Made by a program: the position numbers and the translations under genes
Part shown: positions 34,796 through 43,013 of the stretch, piece by piece
Position numbering within the stretch: the stretch's first letter is position 1
Layout of the letters: each line of letters opens with the position of its first letter
Assembly: GCA_001858525.1 (NCBI GenBank)
Contig: CM007360.1
Coordinates: forward strand, 1-50,153
DNA length: 50,153 bases
Direction of reading: 5' to 3'
Source of the DNA: Vampirovibrio chlorellavorus
GTDB lineage: Bacteria > Cyanobacteriota > Vampirovibrionia > Vampirovibrionales > Vampirovibrionaceae
The notes under the pieces: model-generated
The model's database searches: none
The model's input: only the letters and a program-made list of their open reading frames with translations
What the model was told of the DNA's origin: nothing

Positions 34796-34918
34796 CTCAG
34801 CAATAATTTTACAATCCCCTTAAAACGGTCGTTTTTCGGAAAACTTGCTCCTACCTATGAGCTGGATGGATGGATTCTGAGGTATTGAATCTCTAAAGAC
34901 TCTCCTGAAACTAAGCAC

Positions 34919-34948
34919 CTCAAAACCTCTCCCTTAATTGGTTTTGAG
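34919..34948. terminator. Hairpin between the czc operon and the toxin gene
   Basis: CTCAAAACC (34919-34927) and GGTTTTGAG (34940-34948) form a perfect 9-base stem with a 12-base loop, between two convergent operons. T-runs are weak (AGAAATTTTG on the plus side). The rest of the roughly 200 bases here shows nothing else. Confidence 0.4.
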
Positions 34949-34994
34949 AGAAATTTTGTCCTGGTGGTCAGCAATATGCTTTAGGCAGGGCAAT

Positions 34995-35348
34995 TTATTT
35001 CCGCAGTAAAAATACCACTTTCAACGCGCTTTGGAGTTCCTGATGTAGGAAATCGTCCTGCTCAGACAGTGAGCCTTGCTTACCACGCAACCGGGCCTTA
35101 TCCACAAACCTTAGCTGAGTGAGATCAATCCGCCGTTCCTGATCCAGTTTATTGTCAGCCGTAGGAGAGACATTCACCACATAATGGAACGGCTTATGCC
35201 CCTTTAAAAGCGGAGCAATGGCCACACGGGGGCCATTGGTGTTAATAATATCATTGGATAAAACCACCACTGGGCGGGTTTTCCGTGTTTCCGTGCCTTG
35301 GGTAGGGTCAAGTTCAGCCCACCATATTTCTAGGCGCTTTGGAATCAT
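34995..35348 (-). CDS. mazF: MazF/PemK-family endoribonuclease toxin
   Basis: The toxin of about 117 residues shows the MazF pattern: EIWWAELDPTQGTETRKTRPVVVLS, then RVAIAPLL and a C-terminal IDLTQLRFVDKARLRGKQGSL. MazF toxins cut mRNA at short sequences and halt growth when the labile antitoxin disappears. I start at ATG 35348, which has GGGAGG 9 bases upstream. The ATG at 35357 touches that site. It overlaps the antitoxin gene, so toxin and antitoxin are coupled. It serves plasmid maintenance. Confidence 0.9.
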   Translation of the reverse strand: MIPKRLEIWWAELDPTQGTETRKTRPVVVLSNDIINTNGPRVAIAPLLKGHKPFHYVVNVSPTADNKLDQERRIDLTQLRFVDKARLRGKQGSLSEQDDFLHQELQSALKVVFLLRK

Positions 35349-35592
35349 CCCAGTCATCCTCCCAGTCTTCTAGCCCATCGAGAACAGTAGCGGCCTCCCA
35401 AAGCTTGCTTTCACTAATCACATCAGGGTCAGCGGCATCTTCCAGCAATTGCTGGGCCAGCTCTTTTTCCAAAGTGACTTTTTGGCGCTCCCGCACCAGT
35501 TCATTGATGAACTTACTGCGATTTTTGCCGCCAAAGGATTCAATAAAGGAATATACATCATCATCCACGGTAATGCTCAATTTATGTGCCAT
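35314..35592 (-). CDS. Ribbon-helix-helix-type antitoxin partner of MazF
   Basis: The 92-residue protein has an N-terminal KLSITVDDDVYSFIESFGGKNRSKFINELV, which fits a ribbon-helix-helix DNA-binding fold, and an acidic Trp-rich C-terminus (EDWEDDWDDSKAP) that would neutralise the toxin. It precedes and overlaps mazF, the standard antitoxin-toxin order. AAAGGAGG lies just before the ATG. A perfect 7-3-7 palindrome upstream is the likely operator. Confidence 0.85.
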   Translation of the reverse strand: MAHKLSITVDDDVYSFIESFGGKNRSKFINELVRERQKVTLEKELAQQLLEDAADPDVISESKLWEAATVLDGLEDWEDDWDDSKAPRNMVG

Positions 35593-35623
35593 TATTGGCC
35601 CTCCTTTCTGTATTCTTATATTA

Positions 35624-35640
35624 TCCTACTTTTAGTAGGA
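35624..35640. promoter_or_regulatory. Operator of the MazF-type module
   Basis: TCCTACT-TTT-AGTAGGA is a perfect 7-base inverted repeat about 32 bases before the antitoxin ATG. On the minus strand it is followed at once by TAATAT, a likely -10 box, so binding would repress the operon. Confidence 0.6.
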
Positions 35641-35672
35641 ATTCAAGGAGCCTGCTTTAAGAATACTTATGA

Positions 35673-35834
35673 AATAGTGATTTGATACACTATTGATAAT
35701 TCTGTAACAGCTTTGACGAGGTTGGCCCAAGATTTTTTGATTGGCTGAGCCAGAAATTAGGGTTTTTGGGTCGATCCCGTTTTACAGGCCGGTTCCATTT
35801 TGATACAATATTTTATAAGTAATGTATCAAATGG
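35673..35834. repeat. Inverted repeats upstream of the tyrosine recombinase, candidate core/res site
   Basis: Two dyads lie here: AATAGTG-ATTTGATA-CACTATT (35673-35694) and CCATTTTGATACA ... TGTATCAAATGG (35795-35834, 15-base centre). The word TTTGATACA appears in both, at 35681, at 35799 and reversed at 35823. They may be recombination core and accessory sites, or operators of the recombinase gene. Confidence 0.5.
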
Positions 35835-35843
35835 GTTTTGGTC

Positions 35844-36428
35844 ATGCGAATTCTAGATAGCAATGGACAGCGGCTTTATCTGACTGAGAGTGAACGAAGC
35901 GATTTTCTGGAAACAGCTAGTCGCTCAGATCGAGAAGTACGCACCTTTTGCATGACGTTGGCCTATACCGGGTGCCGGATTTCAGAAGTATTGGCCTTAA
36001 CTGGAAAGAGCATCGATTTTGGCCAACGCGCCATTGTGGTTGAAACGCTCAAAAAACGAACGAAAGGGATCTACCGATCCATTCCAGTACCGGATCAGCT
36101 TTTGGATACTTTAAATATGGTGCATGGCCTGTGCGATAGTACCAAGCCCAAACGTGGGCAACCAGATCGTTTGCTCTGGCCGTGGTCGCGCATGACAGCG
36201 TATCGCCGGGTCATTGAGGTGATGGATGCCGCTGGCATTCCTGATGCCCCGTACAAGACGCCCAAAGGGCTGCGCCATTGCTTTGGGGTGGTGGCCATTA
36301 CCAACGGGATTCCTCTGAATATGGTGAGTAAGTGGATGGGCCATGCATCCTTGGAGGTCACCGCCATTTATGCCAATGCCTTAGGTGAAGAACAACGAGC
36401 AATTGCGGCCAGGATGTGGAAATTTTAA
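35844..36428 (+). CDS. Short tyrosine recombinase (catalytic domain only), plasmid resolvase type
   Basis: The 194-residue recombinase has all the catalytic landmarks: R45 in TGCRISE, K141-x2-R144-H145 in TPKGLRHCFG, H167 in MGHASLEVT and Y176 in TAIYAN. The family's usual HxxR histidine is replaced by lysine, as in the short plasmid-borne recombinases I know. There is no N-terminal core-binding domain, so the protein is about half the length of phage integrases. It probably resolves plasmid multimers at the inverted repeats just upstream. ATG 35844 is chosen over TTG 35838, and both have weak ribosome sites. Confidence 0.82.
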   Translation: MRILDSNGQRLYLTESERSDFLETASRSDREVRTFCMTLAYTGCRISEVLALTGKSIDFGQRAIVVETLKKRTKGIYRSIPVPDQLLDTLNMVHGLCDSTKPKRGQPDRLLWPWSRMTAYRRVIEVMDAAGIPDAPYKTPKGLRHCFGVVAITNGIPLNMVSKWMGHASLEVTAIYANALGEEQRAIAARMWKF

Positions 36429-36535
36429 TAATGTAAGGGGGAGGGAGCCACTTGCTACTGTATCTTAAGCTGTTATGATGGGCTATAATTTTTTATGGTG
36501 GTAATTTACATGGGTATGAGGAAATAAAGATTTAA

Positions 36536-38560
36536 ATGAAATTGTTAAAAGGCCGAGTAACCAATTATCGCAGCGTTAAAGACTCTGGTTGGTTTGAAAT
36601 TGAGGGCGGTAAAACTATTTTTGTTGGTTCTAATGAGGCTGGAAAAACAGCTATTCTTCAGGCATTACAGCAAATAAATCCACCCGTTGATGTGCCAAAA
36701 CTTGATTCTTTAAGAGATTACCCGAGAGGCGATTACAACGATATTACCACTAAAAAAGTAGATCCTGCGGCAACTGATGTTGCAGTAGTACATTTTACAC
36801 TTGAGGATAACGATAAAAAGTTAATTCCTGAAGAATTTCATAAGTGTATTTATATTTATGGCAGAAAGCTAGACAATAAAGCTTGGCATGATTTGGAAGG
36901 TGGCCCTTCTTTAACTACTTACCAATCCATTAAAAAAGATCTTGTTAGGCTAGCAAGTCATATGGATAATCAGTTTTCAAAAAATGAGGAAGTCTCATCT
37001 GCTGCAAATAAGCCCAGTGAGGAATTAGCTTCAGTCACTTTAAACTGGTCTGATTATTATCAAATTCGAGATGAGCGAGTCGCTGCTTTAGAAGCTTGGC
37101 TTAATAAAAATATTATTCATGTAGATGAAGAGAACGAAACTGAAAATAAAAGATTTGATGAGCTTCAAAAGGCTTGTGGAATAAGCAAATCCAGGGCTGA
37201 GGTACTTACTATATTGGCAAGCCGAAAACCTATCTTTGTGCTTTTTAGTAATTATTTTCGAGTTCGGCCTCTAATTCATCTGGAGCATTTAGCAACAAGG
37301 ATTGAACAAAAATTATTGGATGATGCTCAATACGATTATGGGAATGAGTGCCTATTAAAACTACTTGGCTTTTCTGCTAGAGAATTGTCAAAATTGGGGA
37401 AGGTCGCAGAGCCAGATGCGTCGGATTTGGATGGATTGAAAACTTATAGGGACAAACTTGATAAAAGACAATACCAATTAAATTCAGCAAGTGTGAGGTT
37501 GACATCAGAAATTAGGCGTATTTGGAATCCAAATCCAAATAGAGCTGAAGCGGATAAGCTTAGAATATTAGCAGATGGGCAATATCTAAAAGTTGTTGTT
37601 GAAGATGACTTAGGTGTTGAGATAGAACTTGACCAACGCTCAGAAGGCTTTCAGTGGCTGGTTTCATTTTTTGTGGTGTTTTTTGCTGAAGCAATTGGGA
37701 AACATGAGAACGCCATTTTATTGCTTGATGAGCCTGGTCTTAGTTTGCATGGTTTAAAGCAAAGAGATTTTAGGGAAACTATTTCTAGGCTTTCTGAAAC
37801 AAATCAAACTATTTATACAACTCATTCTCCATTTTTAGTTGGGCCAGATGAGCTGGATCTAGTACGTGTAGTAGAGATGACTGATAGGAAAGTTGGTACA
37901 AAGGTTCATACCACTGTTACAGCAGATGATCCAGCGTCGCTTCTCCCATTACAAGAAGCCTTAGGTTACGATTTAGCTCAAAGTTTATTTGCTCAGCAAA
38001 GAAACCTTGTAGTTGAAGGCTTAACAGATCTTTGGTACTTGGAAGCTACTGCCGAGCTTCTTAGGGCCAGCGATATTGTAGACTTAAATAGTAAAATTGC
38101 TTTAATTTCTGCTAACTCTGCAAGTAAGGTGGTTTATTATGCCACAATCTTACATGCTCATAATCTGAAAATTGCAGCGCTTCTGGATTCCGATGCTGCT
38201 GGAGAGCAAGCTGCTACTCAAGAGAATTTGGTTAATACGCTAGGCAACAAGAGTATTCTCCGTTCGAAAGATTTTTATAAGGGCGAAGTGAAAACTCCTG
38301 AAATTGAAGATTTACTTAGGGATACCCTTGTAAGCCTTGCTAAGGAGGCATTTGGCTGGGATGTTCTAACGATAGCTCAAACGCAAAAAGCAAGGCCTAT
38401 TATTGAAATCCTTAATAAGGAAATAAAAGATTTTTCCAAGTATAAGTTGGCAAAAGCATATGTGCGATGGACTAGAGAGCATCTATCTGATGATTTAACG
38501 GTTGATGAGCTTTCTCAATGGAAACTCTTAATTGATAAAGTAAACTCTGTTTTGAAGTGA
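36536..38560 (+). CDS. OLD-family ATPase with TOPRIM nuclease domain
   Basis: The 674-residue protein has an N-terminal ABC-type ATPase (Walker A VGSNEAGKTAI at about 31, with the split other half carrying ILLLDEPGLSLHGLKQ near 397 and YTTHSPFLV). A C-terminal TOPRIM domain follows (VVEGLTDLWYLEA near 492 and LLDSDAAGEQAA near 548). OLD proteins cut DNA and several act in phage defence. No UvrD-like helicase or reverse transcriptase neighbour is present, so Gabija or retron-type assignment is not supported. The gene is much richer in A+T than the tra genes, suggesting separate acquisition. TATAAT at 36484-36489 may be its -10 box. Confidence 0.85.
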   Translation: MKLLKGRVTNYRSVKDSGWFEIEGGKTIFVGSNEAGKTAILQALQQINPPVDVPKLDSLRDYPRGDYNDITTKKVDPAATDVAVVHFTLEDNDKKLIPEEFHKCIYIYGRKLDNKAWHDLEGGPSLTTYQSIKKDLVRLASHMDNQFSKNEEVSSAANKPSEELASVTLNWSDYYQIRDERVAALEAWLNKNIIHVDEENETENKRFDELQKACGISKSRAEVLTILASRKPIFVLFSNYFRVRPLIHLEHLATRIEQKLLDDAQYDYGNECLLKLLGFSARELSKLGKVAEPDASDLDGLKTYRDKLDKRQYQLNSASVRLTSEIRRIWNPNPNRAEADKLRILADGQYLKVVVEDDLGVEIELDQRSEGFQWLVSFFVVFFAEAIGKHENAILLLDEPGLSLHGLKQRDFRETISRLSETNQTIYTTHSPFLVGPDELDLVRVVEMTDRKVGTKVHTTVTADDPASLLPLQEALGYDLAQSLFAQQRNLVVEGLTDLWYLEATAELLRASDIVDLNSKIALISANSASKVVYYATILHAHNLKIAALLDSDAAGEQAATQENLVNTLGNKSILRSKDFYKGEVKTPEIEDLLRDTLVSLAKEAFGWDVLTIAQTQKARPIIEILNKEIKDFSKYKLAKAYVRWTREHLSDDLTVDELSQWKLLIDKVNSVLK

Positions 38561-38609
38561 GGTATTCAAATTTTTTGTGATGGTTCTATTGATAAGGGGC
38601 TCCTTTCTC

Positions 38610-38778
38610 TGACCTAAGCCCAATATGGGGAACCGTTTAGAAGTAGAGGGTTCCCAATGAAGATTAAAGTTTTACGGAAGAGCAGATTATCGTAGTGACT
38701 GAGTCCCATGGCCGGTACCATTCAAAAGTGACCGTCCCCGTTACAACGTTTTTGGCAAAGGGGCTTCCGGTAGTCTAG
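38610..38778 (+). pseudogene. Remnant of an IS3-family element (left end and orfA start)
   Basis: TGACCT followed by AAGCCCAATATGGGGA (38610-38631) looks like an IS3-type left terminal repeat. It is followed after about 25 bases by ATGAAGATTAAA and, in a shifted frame from 38671, codons for FTEEQII, the conserved start of IS3-group orfA proteins. The frame then diverges and stops at 38776. No other part of the transposase is present. The 200 bases between the OLD gene and traM hold nothing else. Confidence 0.4.
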
Positions 38779-39212
38779 GGCCAAATGTAGCTTTTAAAAA
38801 CGAGGCCCAAGGCAAAGAAAATCACGGCTATAAGAGCCTGTGGGAGGATCGTTGCAAGGCTAATCGAGGCTTTGCTATGGCCTTCCGCTTTTTGTTCAAA
38901 CTCGCGAAGTCTGGCGCTCAGGGTTTGATCCAGTTTTTGACAAAGCGCATTCCCGGTTTCCTGAAATGTGCCGTTCATGGCGCTAATCACCTGATTGGCT
39001 TGCTCGCTGACCAGTTCAAACCCTGTATTAATGCGCTCGGCACTGCCTTCATTCAACAGGTTTTTTTGCTGTTCCAAGGCAACCTGAATTTGTTCCATGT
39101 GATTGGCCAGCAATAGTTCATTGAGGGTAAGCACCGCAAAGATGGGATCATTGGGTTTCAGGCTGACTTGGTGCCGTTTTTGAATCTCTTCAACCAGGGT
39201 TTGCGTATTCAC
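38775..39212 (-). CDS. traM: TraM-like conjugation protein
   Basis: The 145-residue protein has a single C-terminal membrane helix (ATILPQALIAVIFFALGLVF). The N-terminal part HQVSLKPNDPIFAVLTLNELLL resembles RP4 TraM, followed by a helical stalk. I start at GTG 39212, because AGGAGG lies 6 bases upstream and the resulting length equals the RP4 protein as I recall it. The longer frame would overlap traL. It follows traL by 10 bases in the traKLM order of IncP plasmids. Its function in transfer is auxiliary. Confidence 0.8.
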   Translation of the reverse strand: MNTQTLVEEIQKRHQVSLKPNDPIFAVLTLNELLLANHMEQIQVALEQQKNLLNEGSAERINTGFELVSEQANQVISAMNGTFQETGNALCQKLDQTLSARLREFEQKAEGHSKASISLATILPQALIAVIFFALGLVFKSYIWP

Positions 39213-39222
39213 CAGCTTCCTC

Positions 39223-39948
39223 CTAGACCGCCACGGCGTCCATTTGTTCAAACAGGGCGCGTTTGACCATCAGTAAGCGCTGTTTGGCCATGAGTTCAAA
39301 GATGGGGTTTTCTTTCACTTCTTCAAAAGTGGCTCGGTGGGTCAGCATCATTTCCACATCCTGGCCAAAGGTAGAAGAAGTTTGGCGGGGAATGCGAATC
39401 AGCCCGTTGATGCGGCTCTTGTGCTTGGTATAGACCTTCATTTCTTCAAAGGACTTGCCCTCTTCACTGATAATGGGGCCAAAGTATTCATTGAGCCAGA
39501 CAATCAGATTTGCGCTTTCCGGTAAATGTTCAGCCAACTTGCTAAAGCCAGTTAAGGTATCCCGAAGTCCTTGAGAACCCGTAATCAGGGTATGGATATA
39601 GACCTCTTTGCCTTTATCAGTCAGCATATTGATGACATCGTTTTCCACAATGTAGCTGGAGAGTGGTAAAAAGGAAGCGGCCCCATTATCAATCACAAAG
39701 TGGCTGTCTTCCTCCACCAGTTGTTTCATCATCTGGTCAAACTGGCGAGCGTTCAGTTCGTTGCCGTCCATCAGCTCCAGGCGTTTCACGTTAAACGCTT
39801 TATAGCCAGAAAACGTGGCATTCACCGGATCGGTATCCAGGCAAATTACATCACGGTCATGTTCTTGATGATATTGAGCCAGTAAGGAGGCCACATAGGT
39901 TTTCCCCACGCCGCCTTTGCCTTGCAATACAAAATGCACCTTTTTCAT
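39223..39948 (-). CDS. traL: TraL-like P-loop ATPase
   Basis: The 241-residue ParA/MinD-like ATPase has an LQGKGGVGKTYVASLLAQY P-loop, CLDTDPVNATFSGYKAFNV, VIDNGAASFLPLS and a closing MVKRALFEQMDA. Each of these has a close match to RP4 TraL, which has the same length. It belongs to the transfer operon rather than to plasmid partition, because it lies between traK and traM and no ParB-like partner is present. Confidence 0.92.
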   Translation of the reverse strand: MKKVHFVLQGKGGVGKTYVASLLAQYHQEHDRDVICLDTDPVNATFSGYKAFNVKRLELMDGNELNARQFDQMMKQLVEEDSHFVIDNGAASFLPLSSYIVENDVINMLTDKGKEVYIHTLITGSQGLRDTLTGFSKLAEHLPESANLIVWLNEYFGPIISEEGKSFEEMKVYTKHKSRINGLIRIPRQTSSTFGQDVEMMLTHRATFEEVKENPIFELMAKQRLLMVKRALFEQMDAVAV

Positions 39949-39973
39949 CTCTTTTGCTCCTATATGCTCTTAT

Positions 39974-40324
39974 CTAAAACAATTCGCTGTCCGATAACGG
40001 GGTGGCATCATTCAAGTTCTTTTTGGTGGAGGGAGGGGCTGAAGCCTTTTGTTTATAGGCTGGAATGTCCAGGCCGGATGAACTCATGCCATTTTTTACG
40101 GGCTTTTTGGGGCTTTCCCCTTTAATGAATTTTTGAACGTAGCGGTGAAACTGCATGTATTGAATATTCAAGCGATCTTTATGGCGATCATAAACGGCTT
40201 GCAATGGCCAGCCCGCTTCCACTTCATTACGAATACTTTCCAGGTTGGCCAGAAAACTGACCCGCCCTTCCCCTTTGTAGTGCCTGGCTGACGCCATGCT
40301 ATTTTCCCCTGGTGTTTTATCCAT
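39974..40324 (-). CDS. traK: TraK-like oriT-binding protein
   Basis: The 116-residue basic protein carries VSFLANLESIRNEVEAGWPL and QYMQFHRYVQKFIKGE, which parallel the RP4 TraK segments VAFLAVRADVEAAL and SYETFRSHARRHIK. RP4 TraK binds and wraps DNA next to the nick site. Here the gene starts 220 bases from nic and points away from it, as in RP4. The start has AGAGGG 5 bases upstream. The tail is Lys/Ser/Pro-rich and probably disordered. Confidence 0.82.
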   Translation of the reverse strand: MDKTPGENSMASARHYKGEGRVSFLANLESIRNEVEAGWPLQAVYDRHKDRLNIQYMQFHRYVQKFIKGESPKKPVKNGMSSSGLDIPAYKQKASAPPSTKKNLNDATPLSDSELF

Positions 40325-40384
40325 GCAGCCCTCTTGCGCTGAAAACCAACTCTCTCAATCCGATAAATGAGAATAGGATAACAA

Positions 40385-40600
40385 ACCAACATGAAAGAGT
40401 AAATAGGGGAATGAACGAGAAAGAACAAAGCAAAAAGAGAGCATAAGAGTAAATTAGAGCAAAAACGATGAAAATGGCTGCTTTTCTCGCAAGCTCCCCT
40501 TTGCTATCATCGAATCACGTCCATTCACGCAAATACGAATGGCAGGACAGGTATTGTTGGCCAACAAGCAAAGCTTGTAGCCCAACAATACAAGGGGGCT
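40385..40600 (-). other. oriT: Origin of transfer (oriT), IncP-like
   Basis: On the minus strand ACCTGTCCTGCC (40552-40541) matches the IncP nick region ACCTATCCTGCC at 11 of 12 bases, so nicking is predicted after TCCTG (between 40544 and 40543). Just 5' of it is an interrupted inverted repeat TATTGTTGG ... CCAACAATA (40552-40590) with inner ACAAGC/GCTTGT arms, the place where TraJ binds in RP4. A second repeat CCATTC/GAATGG (40521-40542) lies beyond nic. Towards traK lies an A/G-rich stretch with AAGAGTAAAT twice, 50 bases apart (40395, 40445), a likely TraK-binding bent region. Confidence 0.85.
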
Positions 40601-40692
40601 TATTCGGCTAACGCCTCAACGACCGTCCTGCTCTGCGAGACTGGCTTGGCTACCGCCAAGAGAGTATCAATTCAGGGTTAAAGAGGGCCATG

Positions 40693-41049
40693 ATGGAAGT
40701 AAATCGGGAAGTCCGAGATCGAAATCGACCTTTGCGGGTCGTGGTTTCAGTAGGGGAACGCGCTCAGATTGAAGCAATGGCCAAAGAATGCCGGATGTCG
40801 GTGTCGGCTTATCTACGGAATGTAGGACTTGGCTTTCAGCCCAATAGCCGTTTTGACCGGGAGGCCATCCGCAATCTAGTTGCCCTTCATGCGGACCAAG
40901 GTCGTCTGGGTGGCTTGTTGAAGCTATGGCTGGCTGAGCGAAATGGCGAAGGAGCCAACGTCCGCGATATACGTTCTGTTCTACAGCAGATCGAAAGCCT
41001 GCAAATGGAGTTAGCCAGAATTGTGATGACTGAAAAAAAGCGACTATGA
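40693..41049 (+). CDS. traJ: TraJ-like relaxosome protein
   Basis: The 118-residue protein belongs to the TraJ/MobC group: VVVSVGERAQIEAMAKECRMSVSAYLRNVGLG is a ribbon-helix-helix DNA-binding unit, followed by NLVALHADQGRLGGLLKLWL and a C-terminal helix. It recognises the oriT inverted repeat and recruits the relaxase. The second of two adjacent ATGs (40693) is best spaced from AGAGGG. Its stop overlaps traI (ATGA). Confidence 0.88.
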   Translation: MEVNREVRDRNRPLRVVVSVGERAQIEAMAKECRMSVSAYLRNVGLGFQPNSRFDREAIRNLVALHADQGRLGGLLKLWLAERNGEGANVRDIRSVLQQIESLQMELARIVMTEKKRL

Positions 41050-43013
41050 TTTCCAAGCGCATTGACCGGGGCAAAAAAACATCAGACTTTGACCGTCTGG
41101 GCCGCTATGTGCTGGAAGCCAAAACCGATGCTGCGGCCATACTCTGGACGCGCACGGCAGAGTATGTGGTGGATCTCAAAGACGATTCCAGTGGAGAAAA
41201 AGTGCTGTGGTATCGTCTCACCAATTGCCAGGCGGATGTACCAGCAATGGCCATTGCGGAAGTATTGGCCACGCAGGCTGAGAACAGTCGCTCTCAAGCG
41301 GATAAGACCTATCATTGTGTGGTATCTTTCCCAGAAGGCGAAGTGCCCACCCGTGCGCAGCTAGAAGATATTGAAGATGCCTTGTGCCAAGCGCTGGGCT
41401 TTCAGGCGCATCAGCGAATCAGCGCGGTACACCAGGATACGGACAATATTCATTTGCATCTAGCCATCAACAAGGTGCATCCGGTCACTTTTAATGTTCA
41501 CGAGCCTTACCGGGATTACTATATCCGGGATCAAGTCTGCCGGGCGATGGAGCAAAAGCATGGCCTGAGTCTGGATAACGGGATGAACCAGGGACAACGC
41601 CAAGGTAAAGCCGCCGATATGGAAGCCTTATCGGGACGGCAATCTTTAGTGGGCTGGATTGAATCGAATGCCAAAGGGGATTTGTTAGAGGCAGTGGCCA
41701 AGGCTTACCAATGGGAAGCAGTGCATGCGGCGATGGCGGAATATGGCCTGGTGATTAAACCCAGGGGAGCGGGCTTGGTTATTGCCCTGCAAGATGGTTC
41801 ACAAGCCGTCAAAGCCAGTGCCGTGGACAAAATGCTCAGTTTTGGCGCTTTGACGCAACGCTTGGGAGCCTATCAGCCGCCCCAATCCGCTACAGAAAAA
41901 GTGGAAAGGGTAGACGCCCGCAAACAATACAGCGCCATGCCCAAACAGCCGAATGCGGAGGCTGCTCAACTTTATGCCGCTTTTCAGGCCGCTAGGCAAA
42001 ACGCCTTGGCTGCAAGACAAACATTACGAGCGCAACAACGTCAAGAGCGCTTGGTGTATGGGGATACCCTGAAGCAATGGCATCACGGGGAACGGCTAAA
42101 AATCAAGGTGTCTTTTGGGCGTGGCGGGCAAAAACGCGCCGCATACCAGCGATTGAGCCAAGACCGGAAACACGCCTGGGCGAGCTACCAACAAAAGGCG
42201 GCAGACGAGAAAAAATCCTTGCAAACCCAGCAACCTTTACTAACCTGGGAGCAATATCTCATACAGAGCGCAGAAGCGGGAAATACCAAAGCCCTGGAAC
42301 TCTTACGAAACCGCAAGATCCGTCAGGAAAAAGCAGCGGAAGCCGTGTTGAGCGCGGATCGTTTAGATACGGCCCGTTCTATTGTCTATGCTGATTTAAA
42401 GCCGCTTATCAAGCGAAATGGGCATATTTTATATCGGGTGCAGGATGGTGGCCAAGTTACCGATGAGCAAAACCGGGTGCGGGTGGATATGCAAACGGCG
42501 GGTTCCGTCTTCTTGGCGCTTACTTTGGCATCTGAGCGATTTACTGGCCAAGGATTAACGGTGAGTGGGAGTGATGAATTTAAGTACCAGGTTGTCCACT
42601 TGGCTGTGCGCTATGGCCTAGAGATTCAATTTAAAGATGCAGGGCTGGAGCAGGAGCGACAACGCCAAGTACAGGCGAAAGTGGACAGCCAAGCCATCGC
42701 TGTTTTACCCGCCCCCTTGCAAGCCTATCTGGATGCCCGGAACCAATTGCGCGCCAAGGTTAAAGATCTACTGAACCACCGTGTCTGGCAGCCGCAGGAT
42801 GCAACTGGAGAGGGCATTTACCAGGGCCGCCGCACGTTAAGTGATGGCTCATTGGTGATGCTGATCGAGAAATCCGCTGAAATGCTGGTAAAACCACTCA
42901 GTTCCGAGCAGGAAGCCTCCGGTTTGAAAGTGGGAACCCGCTTACAACTCGAAGGGTGGGCGTATCAGGCGCATCGAGGGAAAGGGGTGGAACGAGAAGG
43001 ATGGCAGCGATGA
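41046..43013 (+). CDS. traI: TraI-like relaxase (MOBP family)
   Basis: The 655-residue DNA-nicking relaxase has motif I DFDRLGRYV with catalytic Y21 at the RP4 position, and the metal-binding motif HQDTDNIHLHLAINK (H129, H136, H138). The middle is Gln/Arg-rich. A C-terminal region (KRNGHILYRVQDGGQVTDEQ then FTGQGLTVSG) looks like an LPD7-type domain common in IncP-like relaxases. It overlaps both traJ and traG by four bases. It nicks oriT on the minus strand and pilots that strand into the recipient. Confidence 0.94.
   Translation: MISKRIDRGKKTSDFDRLGRYVLEAKTDAAAILWTRTAEYVVDLKDDSSGEKVLWYRLTNCQADVPAMAIAEVLATQAENSRSQADKTYHCVVSFPEGEVPTRAQLEDIEDALCQALGFQAHQRISAVHQDTDNIHLHLAINKVHPVTFNVHEPYRDYYIRDQVCRAMEQKHGLSLDNGMNQGQRQGKAADMEALSGRQSLVGWIESNAKGDLLEAVAKAYQWEAVHAAMAEYGLVIKPRGAGLVIALQDGSQAVKASAVDKMLSFGALTQRLGAYQPPQSATEKVERVDARKQYSAMPKQPNAEAAQLYAAFQAARQNALAARQTLRAQQRQERLVYGDTLKQWHHGERLKIKVSFGRGGQKRAAYQRLSQDRKHAWASYQQKAADEKKSLQTQQPLLTWEQYLIQSAEAGNTKALELLRNRKIRQEKAAEAVLSADRLDTARSIVYADLKPLIKRNGHILYRVQDGGQVTDEQNRVRVDMQTAGSVFLALTLASERFTGQGLTVSGSDEFKYQVVHLAVRYGLEIQFKDAGLEQERQRQVQAKVDSQAIAVLPAPLQAYLDARNQLRAKVKDLLNHRVWQPQDATGEGIYQGRRTLSDGSLVMLIEKSAEMLVKPLSSEQEASGLKVGTRLQLEGWAYQAHRGKGVEREGWQR

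Noticed and set aside
35098-35106. Perfect DnaA box TTATCCACA
   Set aside because: It lies within mazF and is explained by the codons for VDK; no origin-like features surround it.
36536-38560. Gabija (GajA) assignment for the OLD-type gene
   Set aside because: No GajB UvrD-like helicase follows; only the general OLD family is supported.
39223-39948. ParA-like ATPase as a partition gene
   Set aside because: Motifs and position match RP4 TraL between traK and traM; no ParB or parS neighbour.
40168-40428. Alternative frame of 86 codons over traK
   Set aside because: It overlaps the well-supported traK in another frame and extends into oriT; no family resemblance.
40385-40460. CRISPR-like or iteron array from repeated AAGAGTAAAT
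   Set aside because: Only two copies, no regular spacers; better explained as A-rich TraK-binding DNA at oriT.
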